Below are positions 43,460-55,850 of a stretch of DNA of 64,000 bases, in pieces (the stretch's first letter is position 1; the number at the start of each line of letters is the position of its first letter). Made by a program: the position numbers and the translations under genes. Origin of the DNA: Haematococcus lacustris (lineage: Eukaryota > Chlorophyta > Chlorophyceae > Chlamydomonadales > Haematococcaceae); assembly GCA_030144725.1 (NCBI GenBank), contig JASKMD010000004.1:9145339-9209338 (forward strand), written 5' to 3'. The notes below the pieces were generated by a model that saw only the letters and a list, made by a program, of their open reading frames with translations, was not told where the DNA came from and ran no database searches.

Positions 43460-45128
43460 GCCCCGCCCCGCCCCGCCCCGCCCCGCCCCGCCCCGCCCCG
43501 CCCCGCCCCGCCCCGCCCCGCCCCGCCCCGCCCCGCCCCGCCCCGCCCCGCCCCGCCCCGCCCCGCCCCGCCCCGCCCCGCCCCGCCCCGCCCGCCCCGC
43601 CCCGCCCCGCCCCGCCCGCCCCGCCCCGCCCCGCCCCGCCCCGCCCCGCCCCGCCCCGCCCCGCCCCGCCCCGCCCCGCCCCGCCCCGCCCGCCCCGCCC
43701 CGCCCCCGCCCCGCCCCGCCCCGCCCCGCCCCCGCCCCGCCCCGCCCCGCCCCGCCCCGCCCCGCCCCGCCCCGCCCCGCCCCGCCCCGCCCCGCCCCGC
43801 CCCGCCCCGCCCCGCCCCGCCCCGCCCCGCCCCGCCCCGCCCCGCCCCGCCCCGCCCCGCCCCGCCCCGCCCCGCCCCGCCCCGCCCCGCCCCGCCCCGC
43901 CCCGCCCCGCCCCGCCCCGCCCCGCCCCGCCCCGCCCCGCCCCGCCCCGCCCCGCCCCGCCCCGCCCCGCCCCGCCCGCCCCGCCCCGCCCCGCCCCGCC
44001 CCGCCCCGCCCCGCCCCGCCCCGCCCCGCCCCGCCCCGCCCCGCCCCGCCCCGCCCCGCCCCGCCCCGCCCCGCCCCGCCCCGCCCCGCCCCGCCCCGCC
44101 CCGCCCCGCCCCGCCCCGCCCCGCCCGCCCCGCCCCGCCCCGCCCCGCCCCGCCCCGCCCCGCCCCGCCCCGCCCCGCCCCGCCCCGCCCCGCCCCGCCC
44201 CGCCCCGCCCCGCCCCGCCCCGCCCCGCCCCGCCCCGCCCCGCCCCGCCCCGCCCCGCCCCGCCCCGCCCCGCCCCGCCCCGCCCCGCCCCGCCCCGCCC
44301 CGCCCCCGCCCCGCCCCGCCCCGCCCCGCCCCGCCCGCCCCGCCCCGCCCCGCCCCGCCCCGCCCCGCCCCGCCCCGCCCCGCCCCGCCCCGCCCCGCCC
44401 CGCCCCGCCCCGCCCCGCCCCGCCCCGCCCCGCCCCGCCCCGCCCCGCCCCGCCCCGCCCCGCCCCGCCCCGCCCCGCCCCGCCCCGCCCCGCCCCGCCC
44501 CGCCCCGCCCCGCCCCGCCCCGCCCCGCCCCGCCCCGCCCCGCCCCGCCCCGCCCCGCCCCGCCCCGCCCCGCCCCGCCCCGCCCGCCCCGCCCCGCCCC
44601 GCCCCGCCCCGCCCCGCCCCGCCCCGCCCCGCCCCGCCCCGCCCCGCCCCGCCCCGCCCCGCCCCGCCCCCGCCCCGCCCCGCCCCGCCCCGCCCCGCCC
44701 CGCCCCGCCCGCCCCGCCCCGCCCCGCCCCGCCCCGCCCCGCCCCGCCCGCCCCGCCCCGCCCCGCCCCGCCCCGCCCCGCCCCGCCCCGCCCCGCCCCG
44801 CCCCGCCCCGCCCCGCCCCGCCCCGCCCCGCCCCGCCCCGCCCGCCCCGCCCCGCCCCGCCCCGCCCCGCCCCGCCCCGCCCGCCCCGCCCCGCCCCGCC
44901 CCGCCCGCCCCGCCCCGCCCCGCCCCGCCCCCCGCCCCGCCCCGCCCCGCCCCGCCCCGCCCCGCCCCGCCCCGCCCCGCCCCGCCCCGCCCCGCCCCGC
45001 CCCGCCCGCCCCGCCCCGCCCCGCCCCGCCCCGCCCCGCCCCGCCCCGCCCCGCCCCGCCCGCCCCGCCCCGCCCCGCCCCGCCCCGCCCCGCCCCGCCC
45101 CGCCCCGCCCCGCCCCGCCCCGCCCCGC
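43460..45128. repeat. (CCCCG)n satellite
   Basis: About 1.67 kb of CCCCG. Scattered CCCG and CCCCCG units are the only variants; no substitution seen. G-richness is on the opposite strand from the (TGGGC)n block. Confidence 0.95.
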
Positions 45129-45574
45129 CTCCCATCAATGTATCCCACGTACCTATGCTAAGGGGTGGGGTTTCTGTTAGTTGAGGGCGCTTGAGTCAGA
45201 CCAGCAGTCACGCTTAAGAGGAGAGGCCCAGTGCTGTGCATGGTGGTGAGTATTGCTGGTGAACGCGGGTCATGTGCGCATTTTTGATATATGGCTTGCA
45301 TACGGCGCCATTCACAACGTCCAAATATTGTGGCAAAGCACTTCCCGTACTTTCAAGGCGAATGGAAGCATGTTTCCAGCTGTTGTTGCCACATGCTGCT
45401 GCTGGTGAACTGTGGCAACATGACCACATCACCAAGACCCACCCACAACACCTTCATGCTAACATCCAGGCTCAATTGCTGAAGTCTGACACCATGAAAC
45501 ATGTTTTAGCCTGCAGGCCTTCAGTTCATTGAGTAGGCCTGTGGGAACATACTTTGGCGTAACCTAACTCTTTC
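45129..45574. other. Spacer without a confident gene
   Basis: A plus-strand frame from 45272 reads KALPVLSRRMEACFQLLLPH and is not repetitive, so it could be an old exon, but I recognise no domain and no splice context. Confidence 0.25.
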
Positions 45575-46350
45575 TTGCAGTGCTGACCGGACCACCCCCT
45601 CCCATCCCCAGCCCCGGCCTCCCACCCCCTCCCACCCCCTCCCACCCCCAGCCCCGCCCTCCTGCTGCCCCCCCCTGGCAGCAGCTGGCAGCTGGTGCTG
45701 GCGCCGCCCCTGGGCTGCCCCCCCCTCCTGCTGCCCCCCCTTGGCAGCAGCTGGCAGCTGGTGCATCCCCTGGGCTGCTCAACCCTCCAGCTGAGCAGCA
45801 AGGGGCCACATCGGAGCTGGACACGAGCTGGACACGCAAGTGGAGGGCGGGCGGGAGGGATCGGACCCAACATGTCGAGCAAGGTAACGTAGCAATGGCC
45901 TACACACCTTGCCTTACCGAGTGGCCAGGTACTAGGTACTACTCACGAAGCGGTCAAGCAATGCGGCAGCCTTGTATACTTCAGAGCATGGGTGGAGGGG
46001 CGTCGTTACATCGGTTTGGCGTGCCATGTGAATCGTTTTGACTGCGGCGACTGTTCCTCACTGTGTGTAGGTGCTCCTGGGCCACGTCGGTCGCGGCGGT
46101 CTCTCGCGGCGAGGCCCGCATGAGGAAAACTGGCATGAATTTAAATGTCAAGGTTTGAGCCGCCATAGCACTCAGCACACTGCACAGTATTTAATGACAC
46201 AAGCTGCACCGCGTAGCTGACGGAGTCCTCTATCCAGGGATGTGCGAAACATAAATAGAAACCATGCAGCTGAGACGCGGCGTCGTTTTGATTAGCAGGG
46301 TTCGGTTTCCTATCATTTCCTGTCATTTTTTGTTAGTTGGGGTCGCCTGA
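45575..46350. repeat. Segmental repeat R, copy 2
   Basis: Direct-orientation paralogue of 34911-35592 with the same order of landmarks, ending TTTTGTTAGTTGGGGTCGCC. Its GC-rich minisatellite and middle part differ by small insertions, so the copies are not from one very recent event. Confidence 0.75.
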
Positions 46351-47053
46351 GTGGAGGGTGGGTCAAGGCATCAACGCTTTATGCATGGCCTGCATGTGGG
46401 CAGGGATCAAACCAGGCCCACTACTCACGGGAAGTAAGGACCGGCAGCCTGGCCTTAACTGCAAGTTGAGCTCTGAGCTCTGGAACTTTGCACAAAGGTA
46501 CATGGCGGGTACGACAGGCACCTTGCTGCTTCATGCATGGCCTCCATGAGCAGTGCTGAGTTGCGCACTTTTGCTGGGGCGGAGGGTCTGGCAGTGACAC
46601 AAGGTAGGGCGGCAGGCAGGCACACCACTGCCTCACTGCTGCCTGACCCTGACTTGTTGCCAACGCCTGACATCAATTTCTGCTGCAGGGTGCTCCTCTG
46701 TTGCCGAAATGTCACCATCAACATCACCATGTCATCGCAGATGCCTTGCCCACCAATAAGCAGCACCACCAACCTGCCGCGGCAGCCTGTCTAGCCTACG
46801 ACACAATGTCAAGCCATTGCAGCCTCATCTTCCCTGCCGGCATCAACGAGCAGGTATGTCAGCATTCCGGGCGAAGGTCTTCAAAGAGGCAGTACAGAGC
46901 ATGCCACACCACCAACTGCCGGCCTAATGCCACTGGCCACACCGCACGGCCTCTCTGAAAATGAGTCAAGACTCCAAGTTGCCGCATCACCAGCAAGGCA
47001 CACACTGCTCTTTCTGCATGCAATGAATATGTCATGCAATGAATATGTCATGC
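46351..47053. other. Downstream flank of LRR gene B
   Basis: 46690-46860 (TGTCACCATCAACATCACCAT, GCAGATGCCTTGCCCACCAA, GTCAAGCCATTGCAGCCTCA) matches 51110-51240 behind gene C. No gene. Confidence 0.4.
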
Positions 47054-48756
47054 TCATGACTCTTCCATGGTATAAAACCACACCCTGAGCTTGCCCGGCT
47101 GGGAGAATGGGCTGGCGTGCCAGCATGCATGCAACCTGTTAGACCGTGGTGATCGCAAAATGCAGATGTCCAACCATCGTGCCCAGGGCTGATCAGCCAT
47201 GCGCTTCAGTGACTTGCACATGGCTGCCGAGTCGGAGCCCTTTGAGTCAGAGAAAATGAGGTGGGTGACAGTGGGCATGAGTTGCACCAGCTGGCGCCAG
47301 AATTTCAGGGAGGGGGTCACGCTGCCGTAGGCAAACTCAAGGTTTGTGCAGGCCTGGCACAATGGCGCCAGAGTCAAGACATCCGCCGCGCCCACATTCA
47401 TGTGGGACATGCACACCCTTTCCCAGCTGCAATGCTTCAGCGCTTGCAGCACAGCCACTAGCGGCTGCATCTCTACTTGTTGCTTTGCCGCCATGTCCAC
47501 ATCAGACATGGTCAGCCACAACTCCTTGATCCTCACTGGCACACTGCAAGCCTGTGTCAGGTTATGGACTGCAGCTGCCACCAGACTGAGCTTGTCACTG
47601 CCAATATGTATGGTAAGCCTTCCCAACACCAGGGGCTGAGTGAGGATGTGCAGCGGTAGGTGTGCCGCAGAGGAGCAGTCAATAGAGCCTGTGAGCTCCA
47701 GCTGCTGCCAGCTGCAGGGCACATCTGCACATGCGCTGGTCAGCCTCTGGAGTGACTTGAGCTTAATGCTGGTAAGCTGGGTGGCTGCTAGCAGGGCGTC
47801 CAGTTCATCATGCCCCAAAACCACTGTATCGGGCAGCTGCAGGGTGTGCAGCTGAGGCAACGCCTGAAGCAGCCCAGGCAGATGCCACAGGTACCAAGCG
47901 TCGGAGACCGTCAGCACCTGCAGCTGAGTCAGGGGCTGCAGTGTTGCAACGAACTCGAACTGCACCACAGACCCCAGCTGCACAAGGCACAACTGTGTAA
48001 GGTGCTGGGACAAGGGCTGCAGGTTGGGCAGGAGGGGTTCATGTTCACTAATGTTTTGATCAACAGGCTCAGCTGCTTGAGCCTGGATGCATGGAACAGA
48101 CTGGCCAGGGTGGCTGCACCTGGCTCAGGCTGCTCAGCGTGGGTAATAATGGTGCTGCTGAGGTCCAGCTGCTGCAGCTGCAGGTTGAGCTGCGGGTGTG
48201 CGAGCAGGGCGGCCAGACCACTGCAGGTGATGGCATAGCCATGGAGTGACAGGGAGGTCAGGCCTGGGAAGCTGCTCATTAATTGCTGAGCAAGGCCGAG
48301 GCTGCAGCCCAGAGGCTCATAAGGGCCAAGGGTGGGACCCTGGATAATTCCCAGCTTGCAGGCTTCCACGGCTGCACAATTGGTCAGCTTCTTCAGAACC
48401 TTGGGCAGCAGCATGATGTACTGCATGCTGCTTTGAGCCCGCTGCTGCTCCAGAGTCAGAGCCAGCTTGCATGTCCTGGCTTGCAGAGCTGCGACGACGC
48501 GTGGTGTGAGAAACTGATCGCAGCCCTGGTTATCCAGCTGGAAATGAAGAGCGGGGGCGAGCAACAGGTTGGTCTTAGAAAAGGCGCGGCAGGTGAGAGA
48601 CAGCATTCCTCCTCCAACACCAAGCTGTATGGCCCGGCAGGCGACGTCGTCCAGTAGCGCACCAGGCAGATCCAGCAGGGAGGTGCCAGAAAGAGGTCCA
48701 AGTGGTGTTGAAGGCAGGTCGACGGGCGCGCCATCGACGGATGCATCGCTGTGCAT
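47054..48756 (-). pseudogene. F-box-like/LRR gene B with one frameshift
   Basis: The first frame covers the F-box-like segment (SLLDLPGALLDDVACRAIQL) and early LRRs to about 48020. Translation must then shift by one base to continue in the second frame (LLPNLQPLSQHLTQLCLVQL onward, with LPQLHTLQLP and the PWARWLDI signature). I chose the Met at 48756 because MHSDASVDGAP aligns with the N-termini of genes A and D. The frame is open to an earlier Met (48891), which would add a hydrophobic LVRLCVWTIVMFAMLM stretch. Sequence is diverged from A, C and D, and it lacks their 5' flank, so it is a separate subfamily. The break could be real decay or a sequencing error. Confidence 0.7.
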
Positions 48757-48891
48757 CCACCGCATTAACATGGCGAACATAACGATGGTCCAAACACAGA
48801 GCCGCACGAGCTCATCCAATACCACAGTTGCATGCCGCGACTCTTCCGCAGCATTCACATGGGGAGTTTTCTGTGGCATCTGGGCTGCCAC

Positions 48892-50774
48892 AATTTGAGT
48901 GCCAGGCCCCTAGCTCCAGTTCTGCCGACCTAGGTCAACCAACGCAGCACTGAACTGATCTTGCCTGCTTGGGCGTCACATGAGGTTGGAGGCAGATGGG
49001 AGCGTTGATTCAATTCAAAGCGAGCCACACAGCGGCAACAAGCTATGGCAGTCTTAGGTCGAGGTCTGTTGCACCTTTGTATCTTCATTGTAGCAGCACA
49101 TAGGAGAAAGGGAGTGCGACGCATGCATTGGCAGCAGGGCGGCTGGGCGGCAGGGCGGCAGGGCAGCAGGGCGGCAGTGCGGCAGTCGAAAGAATTGCCC
49201 ACAGTAGCCCATCAATCAAGCCCAACAATCATGTAACATATTTAATGCAAGCTCTCTGATGAAGAGCTAGCTTCTGCCGCCCTCCAGCCCAGCGTTGCAC
49301 CTCACGCAAGGTTAAGGGAGGAAGCACTTGGCCACTTCTTCTAGTTCACTAGCCACCATGCCATGGCCTGGCTGCTGACACCACATCGCCCACTCCATTC
49401 AGTGCCACCTCTCCACCACCATGACACGACATCACCTATTGCTACTCACTGTCATCATTTTGAGTCACGGTGAGTTTCCCTCCATTCTACCACCATAACT
49501 GTGCTGTAGTGCGGGGTGGGGCAGCAGTGCAACAGGGCGGCAGGGCGGCAGAGCCACAGAGCAGCAGGGCAGGAGAGCAGCAGAGGAGCAGAGCAGCAGG
49601 GCGGCAAACACTGGCATCAAACACCATCACACTGCAGCCACACACTGCTGCGCCTCACCTGCCCCTGCCTGAGCGTGCCTGCCTACTTCACACCACAGCC
49701 CCCATTGGCCCAGCCCTCAAGCCCAGGCCACCCTTGCTGCTGCTACCCCTGCCACCCCTGCTGCTACTACAGCGGTGGCTTTGGGGCACTGTCCGCTCAC
49801 CTGGGGATGAGAGAGAGAAGCCTTGCCTTGTTTAGGTAGCAGCGGCAGCAAGACCCCTGTGCTGCCGCCCCCATGCGCACTTCCTCCACTGTATGCGTCC
49901 CTCCAGCCGCGGTCAAAGTCCCTGGCCCTAGCCGCCGCCCGCCCGTCAGCAGCTTGGGCTGGCCGCCTCCCTAACCCAGCGCTGCACCCAGTCCCACTCG
50001 CACTCTGCCGGCCTTTCCTGCTCACACTCAGCACACGCATTGGCCCATCACCAGCTGCTGCGGCGGGCTGCCTCCCCAACCCAGCGCTGCCCTGTCCACA
50101 CCCTGACCCATCGGCCCACCACCTGCTCAGGCAGGCGCAGCAGCCTGACTGAATGCCAAACGGCCAACAGCGGCTGGTCACCCCTCCCATTGGACCACCA
50201 ACCCCCCTAACGATGAGGGACAACGGCTTTTCTGGACTCATTTCTGCACTGATCTATACGCGAATTGAAGCGTCGGAGTGCGGCTGTTCTGCACACGCTG
50301 AGCCGGTTGGGTTTGATACCGGTGCTGGCCGGTGTGCTGGCTCAGGGGCTCTGAACTAGGAGCAGACCGCGGCAGGTGCACAGCAGTACCAACTGCATCA
50401 ATCCCTTGTTAGTTAGGCTCCAAGAGGTGGGCTAACCCTCCTCCATGCTGCCCACTCTGTTGATGCCATTCTGACGACCAGCCCTGCGTCACTGTCTAGG
50501 GAATACAACTGTGGACCCCCTGCCAAGTTCTCAACTCTTGCTTAGTCTTGCCAATAGGGGTTTAAAGGTTGGCGTGTGCACATGCCTGCAAGCATGGGTT
50601 TGTCCTCCAAATCCCACTGCTCGTTGTGCGTGTTGTGTGAAGTCTACTGGTTTGGTGGAGACTCATGTGGTGGGGGAGGCAGCTTTCTATACCTCCGGAT
50701 GCAATCACACAGCCATCGGCCAAGTCACAGCCAAGTTGCCTGAAGTTATCAAGGCCTGCCCCGTCTCTGCTCCA
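48892..50774. other. Spacer with partial LRR-block spacer copy
   Basis: 49370-49560 (CAGTGCCACCTCTCCACCACC, GTGCTGTAGTGCGGGGTGGG, then GGGCGGCAGGGCGGCAG) is a diverged piece of the repeated spacer. A long minus-strand frame at 49717-50241 has no recognisable domain and biased Gly/Ala/Arg content. I see no confident gene. Confidence 0.35.
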
Positions 50775-51012
50775 CACCCACGCAAGCAGGTGCACAGCCT
50801 GGAGGATGTTGGTGCCAGTCAGGTCCAACTGCTGGAGCTGCAGGGACAGTGTGGGTGTGGGTGGGCGAGCAGGGCGGCCAAACAACTGCAACGGATGGAG
50901 TAGCCGTGAAGGGATAGGGAGGTCAGGACTGGTAAGCTGTCAGCTGCCTTGGACGACGTTGTCCAACACTCGACACGCGCTGCTGGGTACGCCTCAGAAA
51001 GGCCTAGCCTGT
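50775..51012 (-). pseudogene. LRR fragment of the gene B type
   Basis: VLTSLSLHGYSIRCSCLAAL in one frame continues as LSLQLQQLDLTGTNIL in another, matching gene B (LTSLSLHGYAITCSGLAALL, LNLQLQQLDLSSTIIT). It has a frameshift and lacks the rest. Confidence 0.75.
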
Positions 51013-51365
51013 GGATCATAGCTAGTGTTTAAGAGTACAATTGGCAACAAGCACACAATCTCTCATTGTTGAGAGACGCCAACATCAACCTCTACAACCA
51101 TCTACACTGATAACAGACATGTCACCATAAACATGACCATGTTGGCACAGATGCCTTGCTTACCAACTTGCAGCGGCAGCCTGTTCGGACCACGACACCA
51201 TGCTAAGCCATTGCAGCTTCATCTACCCTGACCGATGCCTCATCTTCCCTGACAATGCCTGACAGGGCTCCGGTGAACAGTGTTGGGAGGTGAGGTTGGG
51301 AGGTGAGAGGTGTACCGAAAGGTAAACCTAGAAGAAAGAGAACCCAGAGGGTAAGGGAAAGGGAG

Positions 51366-53260
51366 TCAAAGGTGAGGGGGGGGAGGTGGATGTTTGCCGC
51401 AATCCCACATGCTCACTTTGATTATGCCAGCCTTCACCCAGCTGACAGCCATCCAACATGCATGCTTCCAACATGCAGGCAGCTCAGAGGCAGTGAGTTC
51501 GTCGATGATTCTAACATGCAGCCACCGTGCCCACGGCTGCTCTGCCATGAGGTGCAGCGACTCATGCATGGCTGCAGAAACGCATCCCTTCACGCGGTAG
51601 AAACCGACCTCCTGCACTGCAGGCATGAGCTGCACTAGCTGGCCCCAGAATTCAAGTGAAGGGGTCACGCTGCCGTAACACAGCTCAAAGTGGGTGCAGT
51701 CCCGGCACAATGGAGCCAATGCCAGGACATCAGCGGCTGTGACATTATGCAGGCCACACACCACCACATCGCCACAGCACAGTAGCGGCTGCACCAAAGC
51801 TACCAGCTGCACCAGGTCGACCCTTTGCTGCTGCTGTAGTGCTGGAGTGATGACTCCAAGCCTTCTGCACAGAGTGCTCCACATCCCCCCAAGGTGATCA
51901 ATGCTCCGCACCTTCAGCTGCACCTCCCTGACCTGCACTGGCACCTTGCACGCTTGTGCCATGTTGTGAAGTGCCGCTGCCACATCAGGGTTGGAGATGT
52001 CCTCCACGCTAATGTGCAGATAATTCAGCACTAGAGGCTGGGAGAGGGAGTGCAGGGGCAGGTACGCGATTGCCCTCCAGTCAGTAGTCCCAGTCAGCTC
52101 CAGCCGCTGCCAGCTGCAGGGCGCAGCTGCACACGAGGTGTCTAGCTTTTCGACACCTCCTAGCTGGAGGCTTGTGATCTGGGAGGCTGCCAGGAGTGTG
52201 TCGAGCTGCTGTTGGTCCTTGATTGTGGTCCCTGGCAGCTGCAGGGTGTGGAGCTGAGGCAGCGCCTGCAGGAGCTCAGTCAGGCCCTCCAGGGTGTTGA
52301 GGTGGGACAGAGTGAGCACCTGCAGCTGAGCCAGAGGCTGCAAGTACTGCATCAGGAAGTCTGGACCCTCGTTCGATTTTAAATGGTACTTGAGGTGTAG
52401 TTGGGTTAGGTGCTGTGCCAGGGGCTGCAGGTTAGGCAGCAGGGGCCTGTTGCCTAAAAGGTGGCGAGGATAGCCATCAATAATCAGCTGCATAAGCCTG
52501 GATCCTTGGAACATGTCCAGGGTCAGCGCCCCAGGCCCAGGCTGCTGTGGCTGCTGGACAGTGGTACTGTGGAGCTCTAGCTGCTGCAGCTGGAGAGACA
52601 GTTGTGTGTGCGAGATGGCCTGGCATGGCAGACAGTGCTGGCGAGGTGTAGCTGCACCAGCTGCAGGGCCAGCGGTGGGTGGGAGAGCAGGCTGGCCAGC
52701 CCACTGCTGGTGACAGAGTGGCAACTGAGAACCAGGGCAGTCAGGCCCGGGAAGCTGTCCACCAGGCGCTGGGCGAGGTCAGGTGAGCAGGGCAGCTCCT
52801 TGCATACATAATTGTAAACAGAGCCAATGCCGACCAGCCTGCAGACCTTCACTGCTGCACAGTTGTTAAGCTTTGGCAGGGTATATGCCAGCAGGTCAAT
52901 GTAGCACTCGCTGTCCTCTGTCTCTGGCTGCCACAAGGTCAGTGTCAGCTTGCTTGTCCTCGCTTGCAGGGCTGCGACAACTCGGGGTGTGAGCGACTGG
53001 TCACAGCATTGCCTGCCCAGCTGGATGCTTAAGGCTGGGACATGCAGCAGGCGGGCCACGGAGAAGGCGCGGCAGGTCAAGGGCAGCAGGCTCCTGGCCC
53101 CAAGCTGCATGACCCGGCAAGCGATGGCATCCAGCAGCGCAGGCGGGAGGTCCAGCAGCCTGGTGGCAGGAGAGGGTGCCTCGCCGGCTGGGATGTACCC
53201 ATCTGCTGCCGAGGCACCGCCATCCACTGCGGCTTGCTGTTGCATGTCACTCTGGCTCAT
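51366..53260 (-). pseudogene. F-box-like/LRR gene C with one frame break
   Basis: Starts at the Met of MSQSDMQQQAAVDGG, directly behind the conserved 5'UTR intron. The F-box-like segment (LLDLPPALLDAIACRVMQLG) and first LRRs run to about 52600, where the frame changes. The downstream frame resumes with LSLQLQQLELHSTTV and continues through the LRRs to PWARWLHV and a Pro/His-rich end. The junction reads like a gene A-type repeat (LALQLVQLHLAS) fused to a gene B-type repeat (LSLQLQQLEL), so unequal recombination between paralogues may have caused the break. A 38-nt GT-AG segment there is too short to be a convincing intron. Confidence 0.7.
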
Positions 53261-53530
53261 AGCTGGGACTGTCTGTTGACCTGCATTGTGAGGTGTGAGG
53301 GCGCCACTGGTAGCAGCAGCGTATGATTGGGTCGTGTGTGTGTTGGTACGCACCTGGCTGTCCCTGACTGCTCTCAGCTCACTTCTGTCGGCGATGCCTT
53401 CAAATAGGCCTGCAGAGCAGAAAGAGAGCAGCAGCGTGGACCTCGGACATGAGCCAGTAGATCACAGTTGGCGAGAAACACTACTCGCTGGCTACTCCCA
53501 CAAGCGCGTCCGATGACTTACGAGCGGTTG
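53261..53530 (-). promoter_or_regulatory. 5'UTR intron and upstream block of gene C
   Basis: Predicted intron 53281-53353 (donor GTGCGT, acceptor ATGCAG). The conserved block with GCGAGAAACACTACTCGCTG lies at 53385-53525, as in genes A and D. A GTG-initiated extension from 53353 would begin exactly at the donor and is not a real start. Confidence 0.6.
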
Positions 53531-54099
53531 GGCGGGCGGGCCTGTGCGTTTGAGGGCTGTGCGGCCCAAGGTTACAGCCAGCTGGGCCACGCAGCCCGCC
53601 GAGCAGGGTTATGCTAGCTTCGCACGAAGCCGAGGGTATAGCGCCTAGGCGATGCTGGATTCAACGGTGGATGAGCCCGACTGCGAATACTGGTCATTTG
53701 AAGCTTGCAGTCGCACGCTGCGGACACGTCGGCACACCTAGACTGATCTGTTCGTCCTCTTTATCCCTCTTGTTCGCCCCCAGCTGTTGCCCACTTTTGT
53801 ATCCCACTTTTGTATCCCACTTTTGTCGCCACCGCCGAGAAGAAGCTGTCAAAATCACAGGACGATGCGCCTACGCGACACTGGTGGAATTGTGGCATCC
53901 TTGGTGGAATTTTGAACCCTCAATGAGGCACTCGATGCTCGCAGGACGAGTTCAGCACATCCAGCCTTATCTGCTCGACGTTCACCTCCTTTGGCTGCAA
54001 GCACCCAGCATTCCCCTTAACACATAAAGCATCTGCGTGTTTACCTTCGGGTCACGTGACGTAACACAATGGGTCACCAACATCACCCTCAATAGAGGG
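53531..54099. other. Upstream spacer of gene C
   Basis: GCTTCGCACGAAGCCGAGGG matches the upstream regions of genes A and D; the rest has CCCACTTTTGTAT repeats. No gene. Confidence 0.35.
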
Positions 54100-55850
54100 A
54101 CTCTTGTGTAGCACGATTAATCTGCCTGGTGGTAAGGTGCCTCTTCATGCCGTTCCAGCACATACACAGCAGGGTGAGCCACAACGCACCTCTGCAATTG
54201 ACCGCAGCAAACTCTCCCTGGCTAATTGGACACAGAGCAGGTGGCAGTGTAGGTCCAGTAGCTTAGGCATCAGGCAGGCAAGAGCTGTGGCATATGCCAC
54301 TGAGAAGTCAAGGTCGCTTGAGTCACAAGCATGCCGCCATGGCAGGGGACATTCATGTGGAGGCACAGCAAACAGCAAAAAACCAGCGGTGCGAAACAAA
54401 GTCACACCCATGACTGCTGGCACACAATGTTGCCCATCATTCCCTCGCCACCCCGCCTTGGCCTGGCTCCCGACACCACATTGGCCTTCCCTGCAGCTGC
54501 CGCCACCCAAATAAGAGCCTCCTCTTGATCACTCTATGGAGGGCTAGGCTGGGCTGCTTGGGTAGCTGGGCTGCGTGGGTGTACTTGGGGGCACCACACC
54601 AGGCCCTCACTGTCTTGCCATGCCGCTGTTATGGCTGGGTCCACCGTCACTGGCCCAGTGCTGCTCATTGCTCATTGGTGCACTCAGCGGGGCAACCGGG
54701 GTCAGCAGCCATTGCCCTACTCCCCTGCAGCCCGAGATATTGCCTGAACTCACAGCTATGTGCAGGCAGTGCGGGTGTCAGCCTGGCTGACTGGCAGCAG
54801 CACTGACCAGGCTACCCCAGGGGCTGACTGCTGGCAGCAGTGGACACCCTCCTGCACAGCATAGCATATCTGCGCATATCATATGGCCGAGTTCTCCATG
54901 CCATTGTGTCCATGCAATCATCATGCAAACAGCCAATGATGCATTCAACGCTTGCCACATCACACCAGACTGACCTGCTCGCCCAACCCTCCTTATGCTT
55001 CCAGTATCCAGCACGCCGCTGTACACATCATATGTCCGTGCTGTTACCCTTCAACACACTCCTGGGCTCAGTGGACCGGACGAGCAGGTACAACAAGGGC
55101 CGCTCCACAGTCTGAAGACTTAGACGTCCGTGTGCTGCCAGCATGCAGCCCACAGCAGCCCATCACCCTTCGCCAGCTCCAGCAGCTGCTCCCCTGCAAT
55201 GCACCTTGTCACGCAGGGTTTAGGGAGAAAGCACTCAGCCTCATCCTCTCGCTCAGCAGCCACCCTGCCAAAGCCTGACTGCTAACTTCACATTGCCCAC
55301 CTCCTGCTGCCTCCACTCCATTTAGTGCCACCTCTCCACCACCATGACATGACATCACCTGCTGCTACTGACTGTGATCACTTCAAGTCACGGTGAAGGT
55401 GTCGCCATCATCCCACCGCCACTGTGCTGTACTGCGGGGTGGGGCGACGCTGCAACATGGCAGTAGGGCAACAGGGCGGCAGGACTGCCACCCACCAGCT
55501 GTTGCCAAAGGGGGGTTGTAGCGCAAGCTGCAGTGGCAAGCGGTGGCATGGGGGGCTGCCAGCTGCTGCTCGACACTGCCTTCTTTCGCCACCACTGCTG
55601 CCAGCTCCTGTTGCTGTGCTCAGCACTACTGCTGCTGCTCCACCTGCTCCGACTGTAGCACAGCCTGCAGGGAGGCAGTGTGGTGGAGGCTGCCAGGTGC
55701 AGCACAGCAGGCGCAGCAGCCTGCCACTGCCCCACATGACCTCATGGCACCCACACTGCCAGCACCCATCCCACCACTACTCCACCAACACCACCTGGCA
55801 GCAGCCCCCACCTACACTCATGTCAGCCCTGGTCACAAACTGGTCACAAA
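54100..55850. repeat. LRR-block spacer, copy II
   Basis: The longest spacer copy, with all landmarks of copies I and III, followed by sequence close to gene D's 3' end. No domain-bearing frame. Confidence 0.65.

Noticed and set aside
39491..45180. Reading frames of more than 1850 codons across the pentamer satellite (GWAGL, PSPAQ, GGAGR repeats)
   Set aside because: A 5-bp repeat without stop codons is open in all frames, and the frames cross 500 N. They are not genes.
49717..50241. 174-codon minus-strand frame
   Set aside because: Gly/Ala/Arg-biased GC-rich DNA, no domain, not conserved in other spacer copies.
52577..52640. A 38-nt intron restoring gene C's frame
   Set aside because: GT-AG borders exist, but it is far shorter than any other intron here and would remove conserved LRR residues.
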